A DNA stretch of 64,000 bases from Chitinibacter sp. SCUT-21. GTDB lineage: Bacteria; Pseudomonadota; Gammaproteobacteria; Burkholderiales; Chitinibacteraceae. Made by a program: the position numbers and the translations under genes. The notes under the pieces are model-generated. The model saw only the letters and a list, made by a program, of their open reading frames with translations. It was not told the DNA's origin and did no database searches. Positions within the stretch are counted from its first letter, which is position 1. Every line of letters begins with the position of its first letter. The stretch spans positions 1,116,001-1,180,000 of the forward strand of contig CP102611.1 of assembly GCA_041874755.1 (NCBI GenBank), given 5' to 3'. This document shows positions 1-9,600 of this stretch, one piece after another.

Positions 1-1987
1 CCGCCGGCAAATAAAAGCTACTAATCGCGCTGCTCGGCTGTTCGCGCATCATCGACGCTGTGCCGACGACGAAGAAATTAGCGCGGAACGAGCCCCAGTT
101 GACTTTACGTAAATTCACCACTGGCGCGCTAACTGGCACGCCAGCAATATCAAAGGTCAGCGTGTCGCCGATTTTAATGCCGAGCGTTTCAGCCAACTCG
201 CTCTCGACCGACCAGCCTGGCCGATTTTGATCGAGCGGCTCGCCTTGAATGCGCTGATTATCAGCGCGCTCGTCCTCGCCCCATGATAAATTAAACTCGC
301 GCTCGGCCAAACGCTGCGCGCGCGGCTCGCGATAGCTTTTCGGATCAACCGGCTTGTCGTTAAGCAAAGTCCAGCGGCCACGAATCATCGGCTGCACTTT
401 GGGCTCGGGCAACGCCGCGTTGGCAAACAGCTGGCTAAATTGCGCACGCTGCTCAGGTTGGATATTGACAGCAAAATGATTGGGCGCATCGGGCGGCACT
501 TGCGCGCGCCACGCATTGAGTAAATCGCTTTGCACGACGGTCAGCAGCCATAAGCCACACAAACCCAAAGTTAGCGCCGCCAACTGAGCAAGCAATAAAC
601 CGGGCTGGCGCAGCATTTGGCGCAGCGCGATTTTGCCCGCGCCTTGACGCAAGCTGCGTTGCAAAATTTTGAGTACCGCATACGACAGCAAGGCAACCAA
701 GCCTAAGGCCAGCACAATACCTCCACCCACTATCGCCGCTAACTTTACGTCCTGCGCTATTTGCAACAAGATACCCAGCATGGCAACAATAGTAATCCCA
801 TATTGCCACAGCCAATTCACGTTCAGCGTAATATCGCGGCGCAATACGCGCAGTGGTGGTGTTTTCGCCAAACTGAGCAATACGGGGCCAGCCGAACCGA
901 GCAATAGCACCAAACCAAGTAAACTCGCCCAAGCCCACGGCCACAGCGTTCCGGCAGGTAAAGGCGCGGCTAATTGATCGGCGATCAGCCAGACCAAAAT
1001 CGTCTGCGCCAGCCATGCCAATGCACCGCCCACTAGCGCGGCAAAACTCGCCAATAACAATAATTGGCTAAGCAATATGCCACGCACTTTGGCTTGGCTT
1101 GCGCCCAAGGTGCGCAGCAGCGCGACGGTATCAAAGTGGCGCAAAGCAAACCGCCGCGCCGCCAGCACAATCGCCACGGCAGCCAGCACGCCGGCGAGCA
1201 ACGATGCTAAGCGCAAAAAGCGCTCGGCTCTATCGATGGCTTGTTTGAGCTCGGGGCGCGACTCGCGGACATTTTCCACACTCTGGCCGCGCGCCAATTG
1301 GGTCTTCATCGTGTTTTGCCATTGCAAAACCTTGGCTTCTTCACCGGCAACCATCAGGCGATATTTCACGCGGCTACCAAAACCCAATAAACCACTGCGC
1401 GCCAAATCGGACTCCGCCATCATCAAACGCGCTTGCAGACTCGAAAAATCAAAACCAGCATCGGGCTCGCGTTCCAAAATACCGCTGACGCGCAAATTCA
1501 ATTGCCCTAGCTGCACCGTTTGCCCGAGCTGAACGCCTAAAATGGCTTGCAAACGCTGGTCGATCAGCACCTCGCCACTGCGCGGAGCTTGGCCGTTTTT
1601 CGGCGCGACAAAAGCCAATTGGCCGAGCAAAGGGTAAGCCTCGCTCACTGCTTTGACCGACGCCAAATTGGTTTTATCGCCAAAGCTGACCATCGACGGA
1701 AAAGTCGCCGTGGTTGCGATTTTCAGCCCATATTGCTGCGCCAGTTGCGCCGCAGTTGGGGCAATCGCTTGATCAGACAGCAGCACCGCATCGGCCGCCT
1801 GCAATTGATTCGCCTGGCCGAGCAAGAGCCGCTGAACTCGATCGGTGAGCATGCCAACTGCGGTGAGCGACGCAATCGCGATCACCAAGGCCAGCAGCAA
1901 TGTTTTGTATTCACCCGCAGCCATACTGCGCGCAAATAAGCGCCAGTGCAGCCGCCAGGAACTGCGTGTAGCGGCAGCGCTCATCAT
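1..1987 (-). CDS. ybbP: YbbP-like ABC transporter permease (FtsX family), C-terminus beyond window
   Basis: Inner-membrane permease of a MacB/FtsX-type ABC system, probably paired with the ATPase encoded just upstream (ybbA). About 662 codons are present; the 3' end lies off the left edge, and E. coli YbbP is about 800 residues. After a short cytoplasmic start (MMSAAATRSSWRLHWRLFAR) comes a hydrophobic helix (TLLLALVIAIASLTAVGML), a long extracytoplasmic MacB-like domain, then clusters of membrane helices (LLAGVLAAVAIVLAA; ASLLGLVLLLGSAGPVLLSL), ending in a second periplasmic part cut by the edge. The start overlaps the ybbA stop (ATGATGA), so the pair is translationally coupled. The order tesA<>ybbA-ybbP matches E. 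coli. The substrate is unknown; the family does not act as a classical importer. Confidence 0.88.
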   Translation of the reverse strand, partial: MMSAAATRSSWRLHWRLFARSMAAGEYKTLLLALVIAIASLTAVGMLTDRVQRLLLGQANQLQAADAVLLSDQAIAPTAAQLAQQYGLKIATTATFPSMVSFGDKTNLASVKAVSEAYPLLGQLAFVAPKNGQAPRSGEVLIDQRLQAILGVQLGQTVQLGQLNLRVSGILEREPDAGFDFSSLQARLMMAESDLARSGLLGFGSRVKYRLMVAGEEAKVLQWQNTMKTQLARGQSVENVRESRPELKQAIDRAERFLRLASLLAGVLAAVAIVLAARRFALRHFDTVALLRTLGASQAKVRGILLSQLLLLASFAALVGGALAWLAQTILVWLIADQLAAPLPAGTLWPWAWASLLGLVLLLGSAGPVLLSLAKTPPLRVLRRDITLNVNWLWQYGITIVAMLGILLQIAQDVKLAAIVGGGIVLALGLVALLSYAVLKILQRSLRQGAGKIALRQMLRQPGLLLAQLAALTLGLCGLWLLTVVQSDLLNAWRAQVPPDAPNHFAVNIQPEQRAQFSQLFANAALPEPKVQPMIRGRWTLLNDKPVDPKSYREPRAQRLAEREFNLSWGEDERADNQRIQGEPLDQNRPGWSVESELAETLGIKIGDTLTFDIAGVPVSAPVVNLRKVNWGSFRANFFVVGTASMMREQPSSAISSFYLPA

Positions 1988-2706
1988 GCTGGAACCTCGC
2001 TGATTTGCGGCGCTGCGGGTTCATTCCACGCCATAATCTGCCCCGCTTGCAAGCGCAAACAATGCGAGCAGCGCTCGGCCAAGGTTTCATCGTGCGTCAC
2101 CAGCACCAGCGTCGTGCCCATTTCGCGATTGAGATCAAACAGCAAATCAGCAATCACCGCGCCCGTTGCGCTATCGAGGCTGCCCGTAGGCTCGTCGGCA
2201 AACAATACGGCCGGCTTGGGCGCGAAGGCGCGCGCCAAGGCGACGCGCTGTTGCTCGCCGCCGGAGAGTTGGCGTGGCAAGTGATCGATCCGATGCGCCA
2301 AGCCGACGCGTTCTAACCAATGCCGCGCAATCGATTCAGCGTCGCGAACGCCAGACAATTCCAGCGGCAACATCACATTTTCCAGCGCGTTCAATTCGGG
2401 CAACAGCTGAAATGATTGGAAAACAAAACCCGCCAATTGCCCCCGCACGCGAGCGCGGCCGTCTTCATCCAAGGCTTGTAAAGCATGGCCTTGCAGCAGA
2501 ACTTCGCCATCCGTGGGCAAGTCCAAGCCTGCAAGCAGCGCCAATAAACTCGATTTGCCCGAACCCGAACGGCCAACGATGGCCAAACTGGCGCCAGCTG
2601 GTACACTGAAATCAATATCGTGCAAAATCGTCAGTGTTTGCGCGCCAGTATCAATGCTTTTATGCACATTGCGTGCTGCGATCATGCTTGGAGTTTTATC
2701 GGACAT
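1984..2706 (-). CDS. ybbA: YbbA-like ABC transporter ATP-binding protein
   Basis: ATPase subunit (240 aa) of the YbbA-YbbP system, LolD/MacB class. Visible motifs are Walker A GRSGSGKSS, the signature LSGGEQQRVALARA, Walker B AVLFADEP and the H-loop VTHDE. The start MSDKTPSM is preferred because AAGGA lies 11 nt upstream; that ribosome site falls inside the divergent tesA coding sequence. An in-frame upstream start at 2754 would overlap tesA further and is less likely. The stop overlaps the ybbP start. Divergence from tesA is a conserved arrangement, although a functional link between the transporter and TesA is unproven. Confidence 0.9.
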   Translation of the reverse strand: MSDKTPSMIAARNVHKSIDTGAQTLTILHDIDFSVPAGASLAIVGRSGSGKSSLLALLAGLDLPTDGEVLLQGHALQALDEDGRARVRGQLAGFVFQSFQLLPELNALENVMLPLELSGVRDAESIARHWLERVGLAHRIDHLPRQLSGGEQQRVALARAFAPKPAVLFADEPTGSLDSATGAVIADLLFDLNREMGTTLVLVTHDETLAERCSHCLRLQAGQIMAWNEPAAPQISEVPA

Positions 2707-3307
2707 GCTTAAACGTATCCTTGTGGGTTTAGGCTCGGTGCTTGCCATGCACACCGCGTTGGCAGCAGAGCCTGTTATTTTGGTTTTTGGCGACAGCCTA
2801 TCGGCTGGCTACGGCATCGCCGCCGATCAAGCTTGGCCCAAGCTATTAGAAAAAGAACTCAAGGCCAAAGGCAAAGCTTATCGCGTCGTCAATGCCAGCG
2901 TCTCTGGTGAAACGACAGCGGGAGGGCTAACAAGGTTCCCGGCTACGCTTAAACAACACAAACCACAGTGGCTGATTTTGGCACTCGGGGCCAACGATGG
3001 TTTGCGCGGCTTGCCCGTTGAAGCCATGAAACAAAATTTAGGCAAAATGATCGCGCAAGCGCAAAGCTCGGGCGCCAAAGTGCATTTAATCGGCATGCAC
3101 ATGCCCCCCAACTACGGCGCCAACTACACGCAACAATTTGCCGCGGTCTACCCGGGCTTGGCCAAGCAATACAAAGTAAGTCTTAGCCCTTTCCTGCTAG
3201 AACCCGTAATAAACAACAATCAATATTTCCAAGCCGATCAGCTCCACCCCACTGCTGCGGCGCAGCCTTTATTGCTGAAGTACATCCTGAAGGAGTTCAA
3301 GATTTAG
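2705..3307 (+). CDS. tesA: Periplasmic SGNH esterase TesA (acyl-CoA thioesterase I / lysophospholipase L1)
   Basis: Hydrolyses thioester and ester bonds of acyl chains in the periplasm. The protein has 200 residues with a signal peptide (MLKRILVGLGSVLAMHTALAA, cleaved before EPVILVFGDS). The SGNH blocks are all present: block I GDSLSAGYG with the catalytic Ser, block II Gly in SGETTAGG, block III GANDGLRG with the Asn, and block V DQLHPTAAA with the Asp-His pair. GGAG lies about 11 nt before the ATG. Its ATG overlaps the start codon of divergent ybbA by two bases (CATG), so each gene's ribosome-binding site lies in the other's coding sequence. A 49-bp repeat unit begins four bases after the stop. 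Confidence 0.93.
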   Translation: MLKRILVGLGSVLAMHTALAAEPVILVFGDSLSAGYGIAADQAWPKLLEKELKAKGKAYRVVNASVSGETTAGGLTRFPATLKQHKPQWLILALGANDGLRGLPVEAMKQNLGKMIAQAQSSGAKVHLIGMHMPPNYGANYTQQFAAVYPGLAKQYKVSLSPFLLEPVINNNQYFQADQLHPTAAAQPLLLKYILKEFKI

Positions 3308-3311
3308 CTAC

Positions 3312-3360
3312 GGGTATATTGTCAAAAGGCTTTCTTCAAAAGGGCTACATAGAAATACCC
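3312..3360. repeat. 49-bp GGGTAT...ATACCC unit, copy 1
   Basis: Begins GGGTAT and ends ATACCC, exactly 49 bp, four bases after the tesA stop. The interior shows weak self-complementarity (GCTTT...AAAAGGGC). It belongs to the dispersed family described in the findings. Confidence 0.6.
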
Positions 3361-3383
3361 AACAAGACAAATATTCATCGCTC

Positions 3384-3415
3384 AAAAAAATGCCACCTTG
3401 CGGTGGCAGTTTTTA
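3384..3415. terminator. Bidirectional Rho-independent terminator between tesA and the BON gene
   Basis: A perfect 7-bp stem (TGCCACC/GGTGGCA, 3391-3408) with a TTGC loop is flanked by A7 on the left and T5 on the right, so it can terminate transcription from both converging genes. Confidence 0.85.
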
Positions 3416-3996
3416 TTGCGGCAATGCTTGCACGGGTTGCACCAACTTCACAACGCGTGCGACCCCCGAAACCGATGCGGCGATATTAGCCGCTTTATCA
3501 GCCAAAGCTGGGCTACTCATCCCGAGCAGGTACACAACGCTGCGATCAGTGATTACTTGTAAATGTACCGCTGCGGGATCCCCACCAGATGCCAACAAAA
3601 CGCTTTTCACTCGTGTTGTCAGCTGGGTATCGTTCAAGCGCTCTGTGGTGGTCGATAATGGACCAATGAATAAATCATTATGAACGCGCTTGGTTTCGCT
3701 AAATGAGCGGGCAATTTGTTCCGCTTTCGCTTTGATATCCGCACTAGGCACTTCGCCAGTCAGCAACACTTGTCCATTAAAGGTATTTACCGATATATGC
3801 ACCTGATCCCGCCATTCATCGCGAATCTTGGCATCAATATCAGCCCCTAATTTAGTGTCGTTTTTAATGCTGACCGTGGGACGTGGATCTGAGCCAATCC
3901 ATGCCCCTACCGCAACACCACCCACTACCATCAACGGAACGCAAGCCGATAATCCCACACTGGCAGCCAAGATAGCCGCAGTTACGACACGCTTCA

Positions 3997-3997
<1 letters not shown>
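3413..3997 (-). CDS. dolP: DolP/YraP-like double-BON-domain outer-membrane lipoprotein
   Basis: Predicted lipoprotein of 194 aa. The signal peptide ends in the lipobox LSAC (MKRVVTAAILAASVGLSAC), so Cys19 would be lipidated. Two BON domains follow, roughly residues 45-115 (containing FNGQVLLTGEVP) and 122-188 (containing DRSVVYLLGM). E. coli DolP binds anionic phospholipid at the outer membrane and supports envelope integrity. It is last in the lpoA-yraN-SIS-dolP cluster, and its ATG overlaps the preceding TAA by one base (TAATG). Convergent with tesA across a bidirectional terminator. Confidence 0.88.
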
Positions 3998-4611
<614 letters not shown>

Positions 4612-4619
4612 CTAGGCGA

Positions 4620-4955
4620 TTAGCCGCTGATGCAGTTTTTTAGCCATGAAATGGTCTGGCCATCAATACAAATGGCATCAAATCGACACGCAGGTGTTGA
4701 TTTGATGCTTTGCAAATACAATTGGGCGCTGGCCCAGAGTTTGGCTTGTTTCGCCGGAGTGATGCTTGCCGCCGCACCACCAAACTGCTTTGAGCGCCGC
4801 TGACGTACTTCAATAAACACCAGTTGCGAGCCATCGAGTGCGATTAAATCAATTTCACCGTGTCGGCATGACCAATTACTCGCAACCATCCTTAGGCCTT
4901 GTTCCGTAAGGTATTGAGCAGCAAGCTGCTCAGCGGCCAGGCCTTTGTCATTCAT
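4620..4955 (-). CDS. yraN: YraN / UPF0102 family endonuclease-like protein
   Basis: A 111-aa protein of the UPF0102 family with a restriction-endonuclease-like fold. The conserved core is visible: GLAAEQLAAQYL near the N-terminus, then WSCRHGEIDLIALDG with the acidic pair, and LVFIEVRQRR with the E-x-R/K active-site strand. The cellular role is unsettled; the family is often linked to recombination. The start overlaps the lpoA stop, so translation is coupled. The position between lpoA and the SIS gene matches E. coli. Confidence 0.9.
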   Translation of the reverse strand: MNDKGLAAEQLAAQYLTEQGLRMVASNWSCRHGEIDLIALDGSQLVFIEVRQRRSKQFGGAAASITPAKQAKLWASAQLYLQSIKSTPACRFDAICIDGQTISWLKNCISG

Positions 4956-6004
4956 GGCGCTGATCGCCCCATCGTGCGCTCAACCATTTCACGCTCGACA
5001 ATATGTTCGCTATTTAATGTGAGCGTACCTGTTAATCCTTCCAAGCGCTCAACCGTGCCACCTTTGGCTAAGATGGCGGCGATTTTCCAAGCATCAACCC
5101 CCAAAGCAAACAATCGTTCCAGATCATTGGACGTTGAGCGTGTGCGATTGTAAAGCTCAAAGCCGACTTGCTCGGGATAGGCCAACCACGGCATATCTAA
5201 ATACTTAATTCCCGTTAAATCTATCAGTGCAGTGGAGGGCAAACGGCCTGGGTTAATTTGATTGGTGCCATACACTGCACGTTCATTACCGAGGAAGGGG
5301 CGTACAATACGCGCGGATTTGGCATCCATCGCTAAGAAAACCGAATCAGCCGCATTTTCTACTAATTGATCTTTTAATTTCGGGGCATCCCGTTTGGGAT
5401 TGGCGATGGTCACAATCACGGGCTTGGTTCCCGTTTGCTCAAGCCAACTATCGGCAAAACTTTGCGCCAAACGTTGCCCCGTCGTATCGTTGGTTTGCAG
5501 TACGAGCGGATGCTCTTGATTATCGAGCTTCATCAATTGAGCCATCGCCTGCGCATCGGCCTCAATCCCCAAGCCAAAGCTATATAAATTGCTTTGCACC
5601 AAGGTGGTTTGGTCAAAGCCATTTAAGCCCACCACAGGCACAGTTAAATCCGTGCTATCGGCTAAAAAGTTCATCGCTGATTTGGTTAACGGGCCAATCA
5701 CCGACACTGCGCCCCCTGCAACGGCTTTCAGATATTGCTCACGAATATCTTCTTCTTTATCCGTGGTATCAAACATGCGCACCAACGGCGTATCGCCTCC
5801 ACCATGCACCCGCTCGGCAGCCAATACGCCGGCACGAATACTATCCACCGCAGGCTTAAATGCCTTGGCCTGCCCCGGCAACAGCAGGGCAATATACCCT
5901 GTCGGCGCTGTCGCAACCTCCTCGCTAGCCTGTACAGGAGTGGCCGATGACGCCAGTGCCCCGTATAGTAGAGCACTCACGCCCAAAAGGCGGGCTACTT
6001 TCAT
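4952..6004 (-). CDS. lpoA: LpoA-like penicillin-binding-protein activator (short form)
   Basis: Periplasmic-binding-protein-fold activator of class A PBPs (350 aa from this start). It corresponds to the C-terminal domain of E. coli LpoA (GYIALLLPGQAKAF, VSVIGPLTKSA, PVVGLNG, RLFALGVDAW) and lacks the N-terminal TPR-like domain. The start at 6004 gives a convincing signal peptide (MKVARLLGVSALLYGALASS, cleavage after TPVQA) with no lipobox cysteine, unlike the E. coli lipoprotein. An in-frame ATG at 6097 would add 31 residues, overlap the rsmI start and bury the signal peptide. First gene of the lpoA-yraN-SIS-dolP cluster. Confidence 0.82.
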   Translation of the reverse strand: MKVARLLGVSALLYGALASSATPVQASEEVATAPTGYIALLLPGQAKAFKPAVDSIRAGVLAAERVHGGGDTPLVRMFDTTDKEEDIREQYLKAVAGGAVSVIGPLTKSAMNFLADSTDLTVPVVGLNGFDQTTLVQSNLYSFGLGIEADAQAMAQLMKLDNQEHPLVLQTNDTTGQRLAQSFADSWLEQTGTKPVIVTIANPKRDAPKLKDQLVENAADSVFLAMDAKSARIVRPFLGNERAVYGTNQINPGRLPSTALIDLTGIKYLDMPWLAYPEQVGFELYNRTRSTSNDLERLFALGVDAWKIAAILAKGGTVERLEGLTGTLTLNSEHIVEREMVERTMGRSAP

Positions 6005-6091
6005 GGATTTGAAAGCAGCATTTTTAGTGACATTTTTTGCAAATGTACTTGCGCCTAGAGTTTTTGAGCGCAAGCCAAGGAGATTTTTCAC

Positions 6092-6955
6092 GTGCATAAG
6101 CCTGATATTCCTGTCAGCAAGTCTGCATTATATGTGGTTGCCACACCAATCGGTAATCTCGGTGATATTACCGAACGCGCTTTGGCTGTTTTGCGCCAAG
6201 CCGATGTGATTGCCGCTGAAGATACGCGCGTCACAGGGCAATTACTCAAGCAATTTGGTATTAGCACACCGATGATCTCTGTGCGCGAACATAATGAACG
6301 CGCCATGGCTGAAAAAATAATCACCCGCCTCGCCGCTGGTGAAACCATTGCCCAAGTTTCCGACGCAGGAACCCCAGCGGTGTCTGACCCCGGCGCGGTA
6401 CTGGCTGCAGCAGTTCATGCCGCCGGTTTTCAAGTGATCCCGATTCCGGGCGCATCGGCCCTAACCAGCGCCTTATCAGCCAGCGGCTTTACTTGCGCAC
6501 ACAGTCTGTTTTATGGCTTTTTACCACCGAAAACCAAACAGCGCTGTGATGAGCTAACAAAACTGAGCCAGTTGCCCTACCTAACCGTGTTTTATGAAGC
6601 ACCACATCGCATCGCTGAATGTGTTGCCGATATGGCCAAAGTGTTTGGTGCAGAGCGTGAAGCGGTGTTGGCGCGCGAATTAACCAAAACCTTTGAAACC
6701 ATCCGCCGCGCCCCGTTAGCGCAATTGGCCGAATGGATCGCGAACGACAGCAATCAACAACGTGGCGAAGCCGTGATCGTGGTTGATGCGGCGCCAGAAG
6801 CAGAAAAAGCAGAAGGCAGCAGTTACGACTCATTATTAACGCCGCTGATCGCAGAGTTACCGTTAAAACAAGCGGTTGCCCTTGCCCAAGCGATTTCAGG
6901 CGCACCACGCAATGCACTCTACGAGCGCGCACTTGAGCTAAAGAAAGCCGAATAA
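6092..6955 (+). CDS. rsmI: 16S rRNA (cytidine(1402)-2'-O)-methyltransferase RsmI
   Basis: SAM-dependent enzyme that 2'-O-methylates C1402 of 16S rRNA (287 aa). Tetrapyrrole-methylase fold motifs are LYVVATPIGNLGDIT at the N-terminus, EDTRVTGQLL, QVSDAGTPAVSDPG, and PGASALTSALSASG. The start is GTG, supported by AGGAGA about 8 nt upstream. It diverges from lpoA exactly as yraL/rsmI does in E. coli. Followed by the tRNA-Leu gene. Confidence 0.95.
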   Translation: MHKPDIPVSKSALYVVATPIGNLGDITERALAVLRQADVIAAEDTRVTGQLLKQFGISTPMISVREHNERAMAEKIITRLAAGETIAQVSDAGTPAVSDPGAVLAAAVHAAGFQVIPIPGASALTSALSASGFTCAHSLFYGFLPPKTKQRCDELTKLSQLPYLTVFYEAPHRIAECVADMAKVFGAEREAVLARELTKTFETIRRAPLAQLAEWIANDSNQQRGEAVIVVDAAPEAEKAEGSSYDSLLTPLIAELPLKQAVALAQAISGAPRNALYERALELKKAE

Positions 6956-6977
6956 GCAATTTTTATGCAAAAAGTGC

Positions 6978-7006
6978 TTGCCAAAACGGCAAAGCATCTC
7001 TATTAT
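6978..7006 (+). promoter_or_regulatory. Candidate promoter of tRNA-Leu
   Basis: TTGCCA (6978-6983) and TATTAT (7001-7006) are separated by 17 bp, and the -10 ends 22 bp before the tRNA. Good spacing and match to a sigma-70 promoter; inferred from sequence only. Confidence 0.6.
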
Positions 7007-7028
7007 GCGGGCTCTAAACCAGTTACCT

Positions 7029-7112
7029 GCCCAGGTGGCGAAATGGTAGACGCAGGGGACTCAAAATCCCCCGCCGCAAGGTGTGTCGGTTCGAGTCCGA
7101 CCCTGGGCACCA
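7029..7112 (+). tRNA. tRNA-Leu (CAA)
   Basis: An 84-nt class II tRNA including an encoded CCA. The acceptor stem GCCCAGG pairs with CCTGGGC, the anticodon stem is GGGGA/TCCCC with loop CTCAAAA (anticodon CAA), a long variable arm follows, and the T-loop is TTCGAGT. Confidence 0.97.
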
Positions 7113-7116
7113 ATTC

Positions 7117-7160
7117 AAAAAAGCCGTTCAGCTGAAAAGCTCAACGGCTTTTTGCTTTTT
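7117..7160 (+). terminator. Rho-independent terminator after tRNA-Leu
   Basis: AAAGCCGTT pairs with AACGGCTTT, with an inner AGCT/AGCT pairing, and a T-rich tail follows (TTTTTGCTTTTTT). Placed 5-10 nt after the tRNA CCA. Confidence 0.85.
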
Positions 7161-7212
7161 TAGCCCCGCCAATCCGACGCGGCATCTCGCATAATGTTTA
7201 GTTTTGAACATT

Positions 7213-7246
7213 AAAAAGCCCGACGCAATTGCCTCGGGCTTTTTTG
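7213..7246. terminator. Terminator of the TonB receptor gene (bidirectional)
   Basis: AAAGCCCGA pairs with TCGGGCTTT around a 10-nt loop; five A on one side and six T on the other allow use on both strands. It lies 16 bp beyond the stop of the minus-strand receptor. Confidence 0.82.
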
Positions 7247-7261
7247 CTGCGCTAGCTTAAA

Positions 7262-9397
7262 TTACCAAGCGTATTTCAGGCTCGTCATCACGCTACGCTC
7301 ATTACCGAAGTAGCAATAATTTTCGTCGTAGCAAGCGGCAACATAATCTTTATCAAATAGATTATTCGCGCTCACTTGCAGCGATGCACCTTTCATTTGA
7401 CTCATCCAGATGCCCAAGTCAACGCTGGCCGACAAATCAAACAAAGTCGCTGACGGCACTGCCATCGTGTTGGCTAAATCGGCGTAGCTCTTGCCGATAT
7501 AGCGCACCCCTGCACCGATGCGCGCACCAGTAACTGGCGTGTAGTTCAGCCAAGCTGATGCCATTTGCTCGGGCGACTGGCGCGGGCGTTTGCCTTCGGC
7601 TTCGGCTGCGCCATTTTGAATCTTCATATCGCTGTAGGTATAAGCCGCTTGCAGATTAAATTTCTGTGCAAACGCCAAATGCCCTTCGAGCTCAATACCG
7701 CGCGATTTCACCGTACCGACTGATTCAAAATACCCCTCACCCGGCACCATGCGTGCTACGTCTTTCTGCTGCAAATCATAGTAAGCCGCTGTGAGCAAAG
7801 TGCTGGCGTTGGGTTGATACTTCACGCCGGCTTCCCACTGCGTACCACGCGATGGCTGCAAAACTTGGCCCGCAGCGTCTACGTTGCTGCTCGGGTCAAA
7901 CGATTCGCTATAGCTCACATACGGTGCCAAACCACTATCGAACACATACAGCGCGCCAAAACGGCGGCTGGTTTCACCGCCATCCCACTCAGTTTTGACC
8001 TGTGTATCGGTATCCAGCGACGAGGTTTTGGCGCGATCGTAACGAATACCGCCGGTAAAGCGCCACGCGCCTAAGCTAATTTGGTCTTGCACGTAATAAC
8101 CAATCTGGCGGAACTCACGCACCCAATTCGATTGACCTATATCACTGAGCTCGGTGTTGCCGTATTGCGGCGCAAATGCATCGATCCCAGCGACGCTACC
8201 CCACCCCCAAAACCCAGTATTCTCGCGGTCTTGGTAGTCGATACCAAACACAATATCGTGAATCAGCGCGCCAGTGGCTACCGTTCCTTGCACACGGGTA
8301 TCCACCGCTAGACCGCTTAGCTCTTCTTCCGAGAAGCTATACCCACGACTCAGCTCAGTTTCATTAGCCCAGCCAGATTGATAAACCTGTTTCGATGCAT
8401 AATCCGAGCTGGTGTGGCGCAAATTCTGCCGCACTTCCCACGCTGGGTTAAAGCGGTGCGCGAATTGGTAACCAAGCATGCGCTGCTCGCGATCAAACTC
8501 GTCTAAATTGGGCTCGCCGTCAAAAAACTCACGGCTCACTTTGCGGCCAGCGTGTGTCGTTACCGCGCCTTCATACGGTGTGCCACTGTGGTAGCCGCCC
8601 TCAGGATCATTTTGCACATAGGCTTGCAGCAACAAAGCCGTACTTTCACTTGGTTTCCACAACAATTGCGGCATGATGGCCAAGCGTTTTTCGCTCGAAT
8701 AATCTTGCATGGCATCGGCTTCGCGGCCCAAACCGGTCAAACGATAGCTCAATGTTTCGCTCAAGCCACCCGCCAAATCAAAACCTAAAGCGCGCGTATT
8801 ATTGGTCCCCACATCGACGCTAATTTCGCTGTGGCGCGCCATTTGCGGCTGCTTGGTCATCAAAGCGACCATCCCGCCCGGTGCGGCATTGCCGTACAAC
8901 ACTGAAATCGGGCCACGGACCAAATCAATGCGTTCGATAAAATACGGGTCAACTTGGAAGGCGCTAAAACTACCTGCGTCTGACATCAAACGCATGCCAT
9001 CGAGCACCGTATTGGCCATACTGGTGTCAACAAAACCACGCAGCGCCACATAGTCGTAGCGCATCGCATTGCCGAACAAGCCTGAATACGCGCCAGGCAC
9101 ATAATCGAGCGCCTGGGCAATCGTGCGCGGTTTTTGCGCTTCGATCTGCTCTTGGCGCACCACGCTGACCGATTGCGCCAACTCATTCAGCGGCGTGGTA
9201 GTTTTGGTCGCCGCACGGCTATCAGAACTTGTCCAATTGCCATCAGCGCGATTTTGATTTTCGCTATTAGCGCCAACTACTTCGACTTCTTGCAGTAAGG
9301 CCGCATCACTGGCCCACACCCCACCAGCCATCATTGCCATACCCGCAGTACACAAGGCCTGTACCAGCGGACGAACCATCCATTGCTGTTGCTTCAT
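7262..9397 (-). CDS. TonB-dependent siderophore receptor
   Basis: Outer-membrane ferric-siderophore receptor, 711 aa, with a signal peptide (MKQQQWMVRPLVQALCTAGM..., cleaved near GVWA). A short EVEVVGA TonB-box-like stretch is followed by the plug domain (LNELAQSVSVVRQEQIEAQ, IDLVRGPISVLYGNAAPGG, VALMTKQP) and a 22-stranded-barrel-like region ending in aromatic LKYAW. There is no STN signalling domain, so direct anti-sigma signalling is unlikely. It diverges from an FhuF-like reductase and the fhuCBD operon across a Fur-box region, so a hydroxamate siderophore is the natural guess; the ligand is inference. Confidence 0.92.
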   Translation of the reverse strand: MKQQQWMVRPLVQALCTAGMAMMAGGVWASDAALLQEVEVVGANSENQNRADGNWTSSDSRAATKTTTPLNELAQSVSVVRQEQIEAQKPRTIAQALDYVPGAYSGLFGNAMRYDYVALRGFVDTSMANTVLDGMRLMSDAGSFSAFQVDPYFIERIDLVRGPISVLYGNAAPGGMVALMTKQPQMARHSEISVDVGTNNTRALGFDLAGGLSETLSYRLTGLGREADAMQDYSSEKRLAIMPQLLWKPSESTALLLQAYVQNDPEGGYHSGTPYEGAVTTHAGRKVSREFFDGEPNLDEFDREQRMLGYQFAHRFNPAWEVRQNLRHTSSDYASKQVYQSGWANETELSRGYSFSEEELSGLAVDTRVQGTVATGALIHDIVFGIDYQDRENTGFWGWGSVAGIDAFAPQYGNTELSDIGQSNWVREFRQIGYYVQDQISLGAWRFTGGIRYDRAKTSSLDTDTQVKTEWDGGETSRRFGALYVFDSGLAPYVSYSESFDPSSNVDAAGQVLQPSRGTQWEAGVKYQPNASTLLTAAYYDLQQKDVARMVPGEGYFESVGTVKSRGIELEGHLAFAQKFNLQAAYTYSDMKIQNGAAEAEGKRPRQSPEQMASAWLNYTPVTGARIGAGVRYIGKSYADLANTMAVPSATLFDLSASVDLGIWMSQMKGASLQVSANNLFDKDYVAACYDENYCYFGNERSVMTSLKYAW

Positions 9398-9442
9398 ACC
9401 ATCCTCAACGATTAACGATTAGAGCCTAGCGCCCCAAAGCCA

Positions 9443-9475
9443 GATAATGATAATCATATTGATAATCGTTGTCAT
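9443..9475. promoter_or_regulatory. Overlapping Fur boxes in the divergent receptor/reductase promoter
   Basis: GATAATGATAATCATATT (9443-9460) closely follows the Fur consensus GATAATGATAATCATTATC. A second degenerate unit (TGATAATCGTTGTCATC) continues to 9475. Located about 45 bp upstream of the receptor start and 125 bp before the reductase; predicts iron repression in both directions. Confidence 0.85.
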
Positions 9476-9600
9476 CTACGTTATATTAATTAGCGTTTTC
9501 ATCATGCTGACGAGATTTGCATCCTATTTTTGGAAAAGCTTGAAAATGCCACGCAGATAGTCAGCCAACACACTCTAGCCCCCCTTCATCCGAGCTCACG

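Noticed and set aside
453-1939. Open frames on both strands opposite or shifted from ybbP
   Set aside because: Shadows of the permease frame, which continues uninterrupted through this region.
4952-6097. Longer LpoA start at 6097
   Set aside because: It would overlap the well-supported GTG start of rsmI and place 31 residues before a clear signal peptide.
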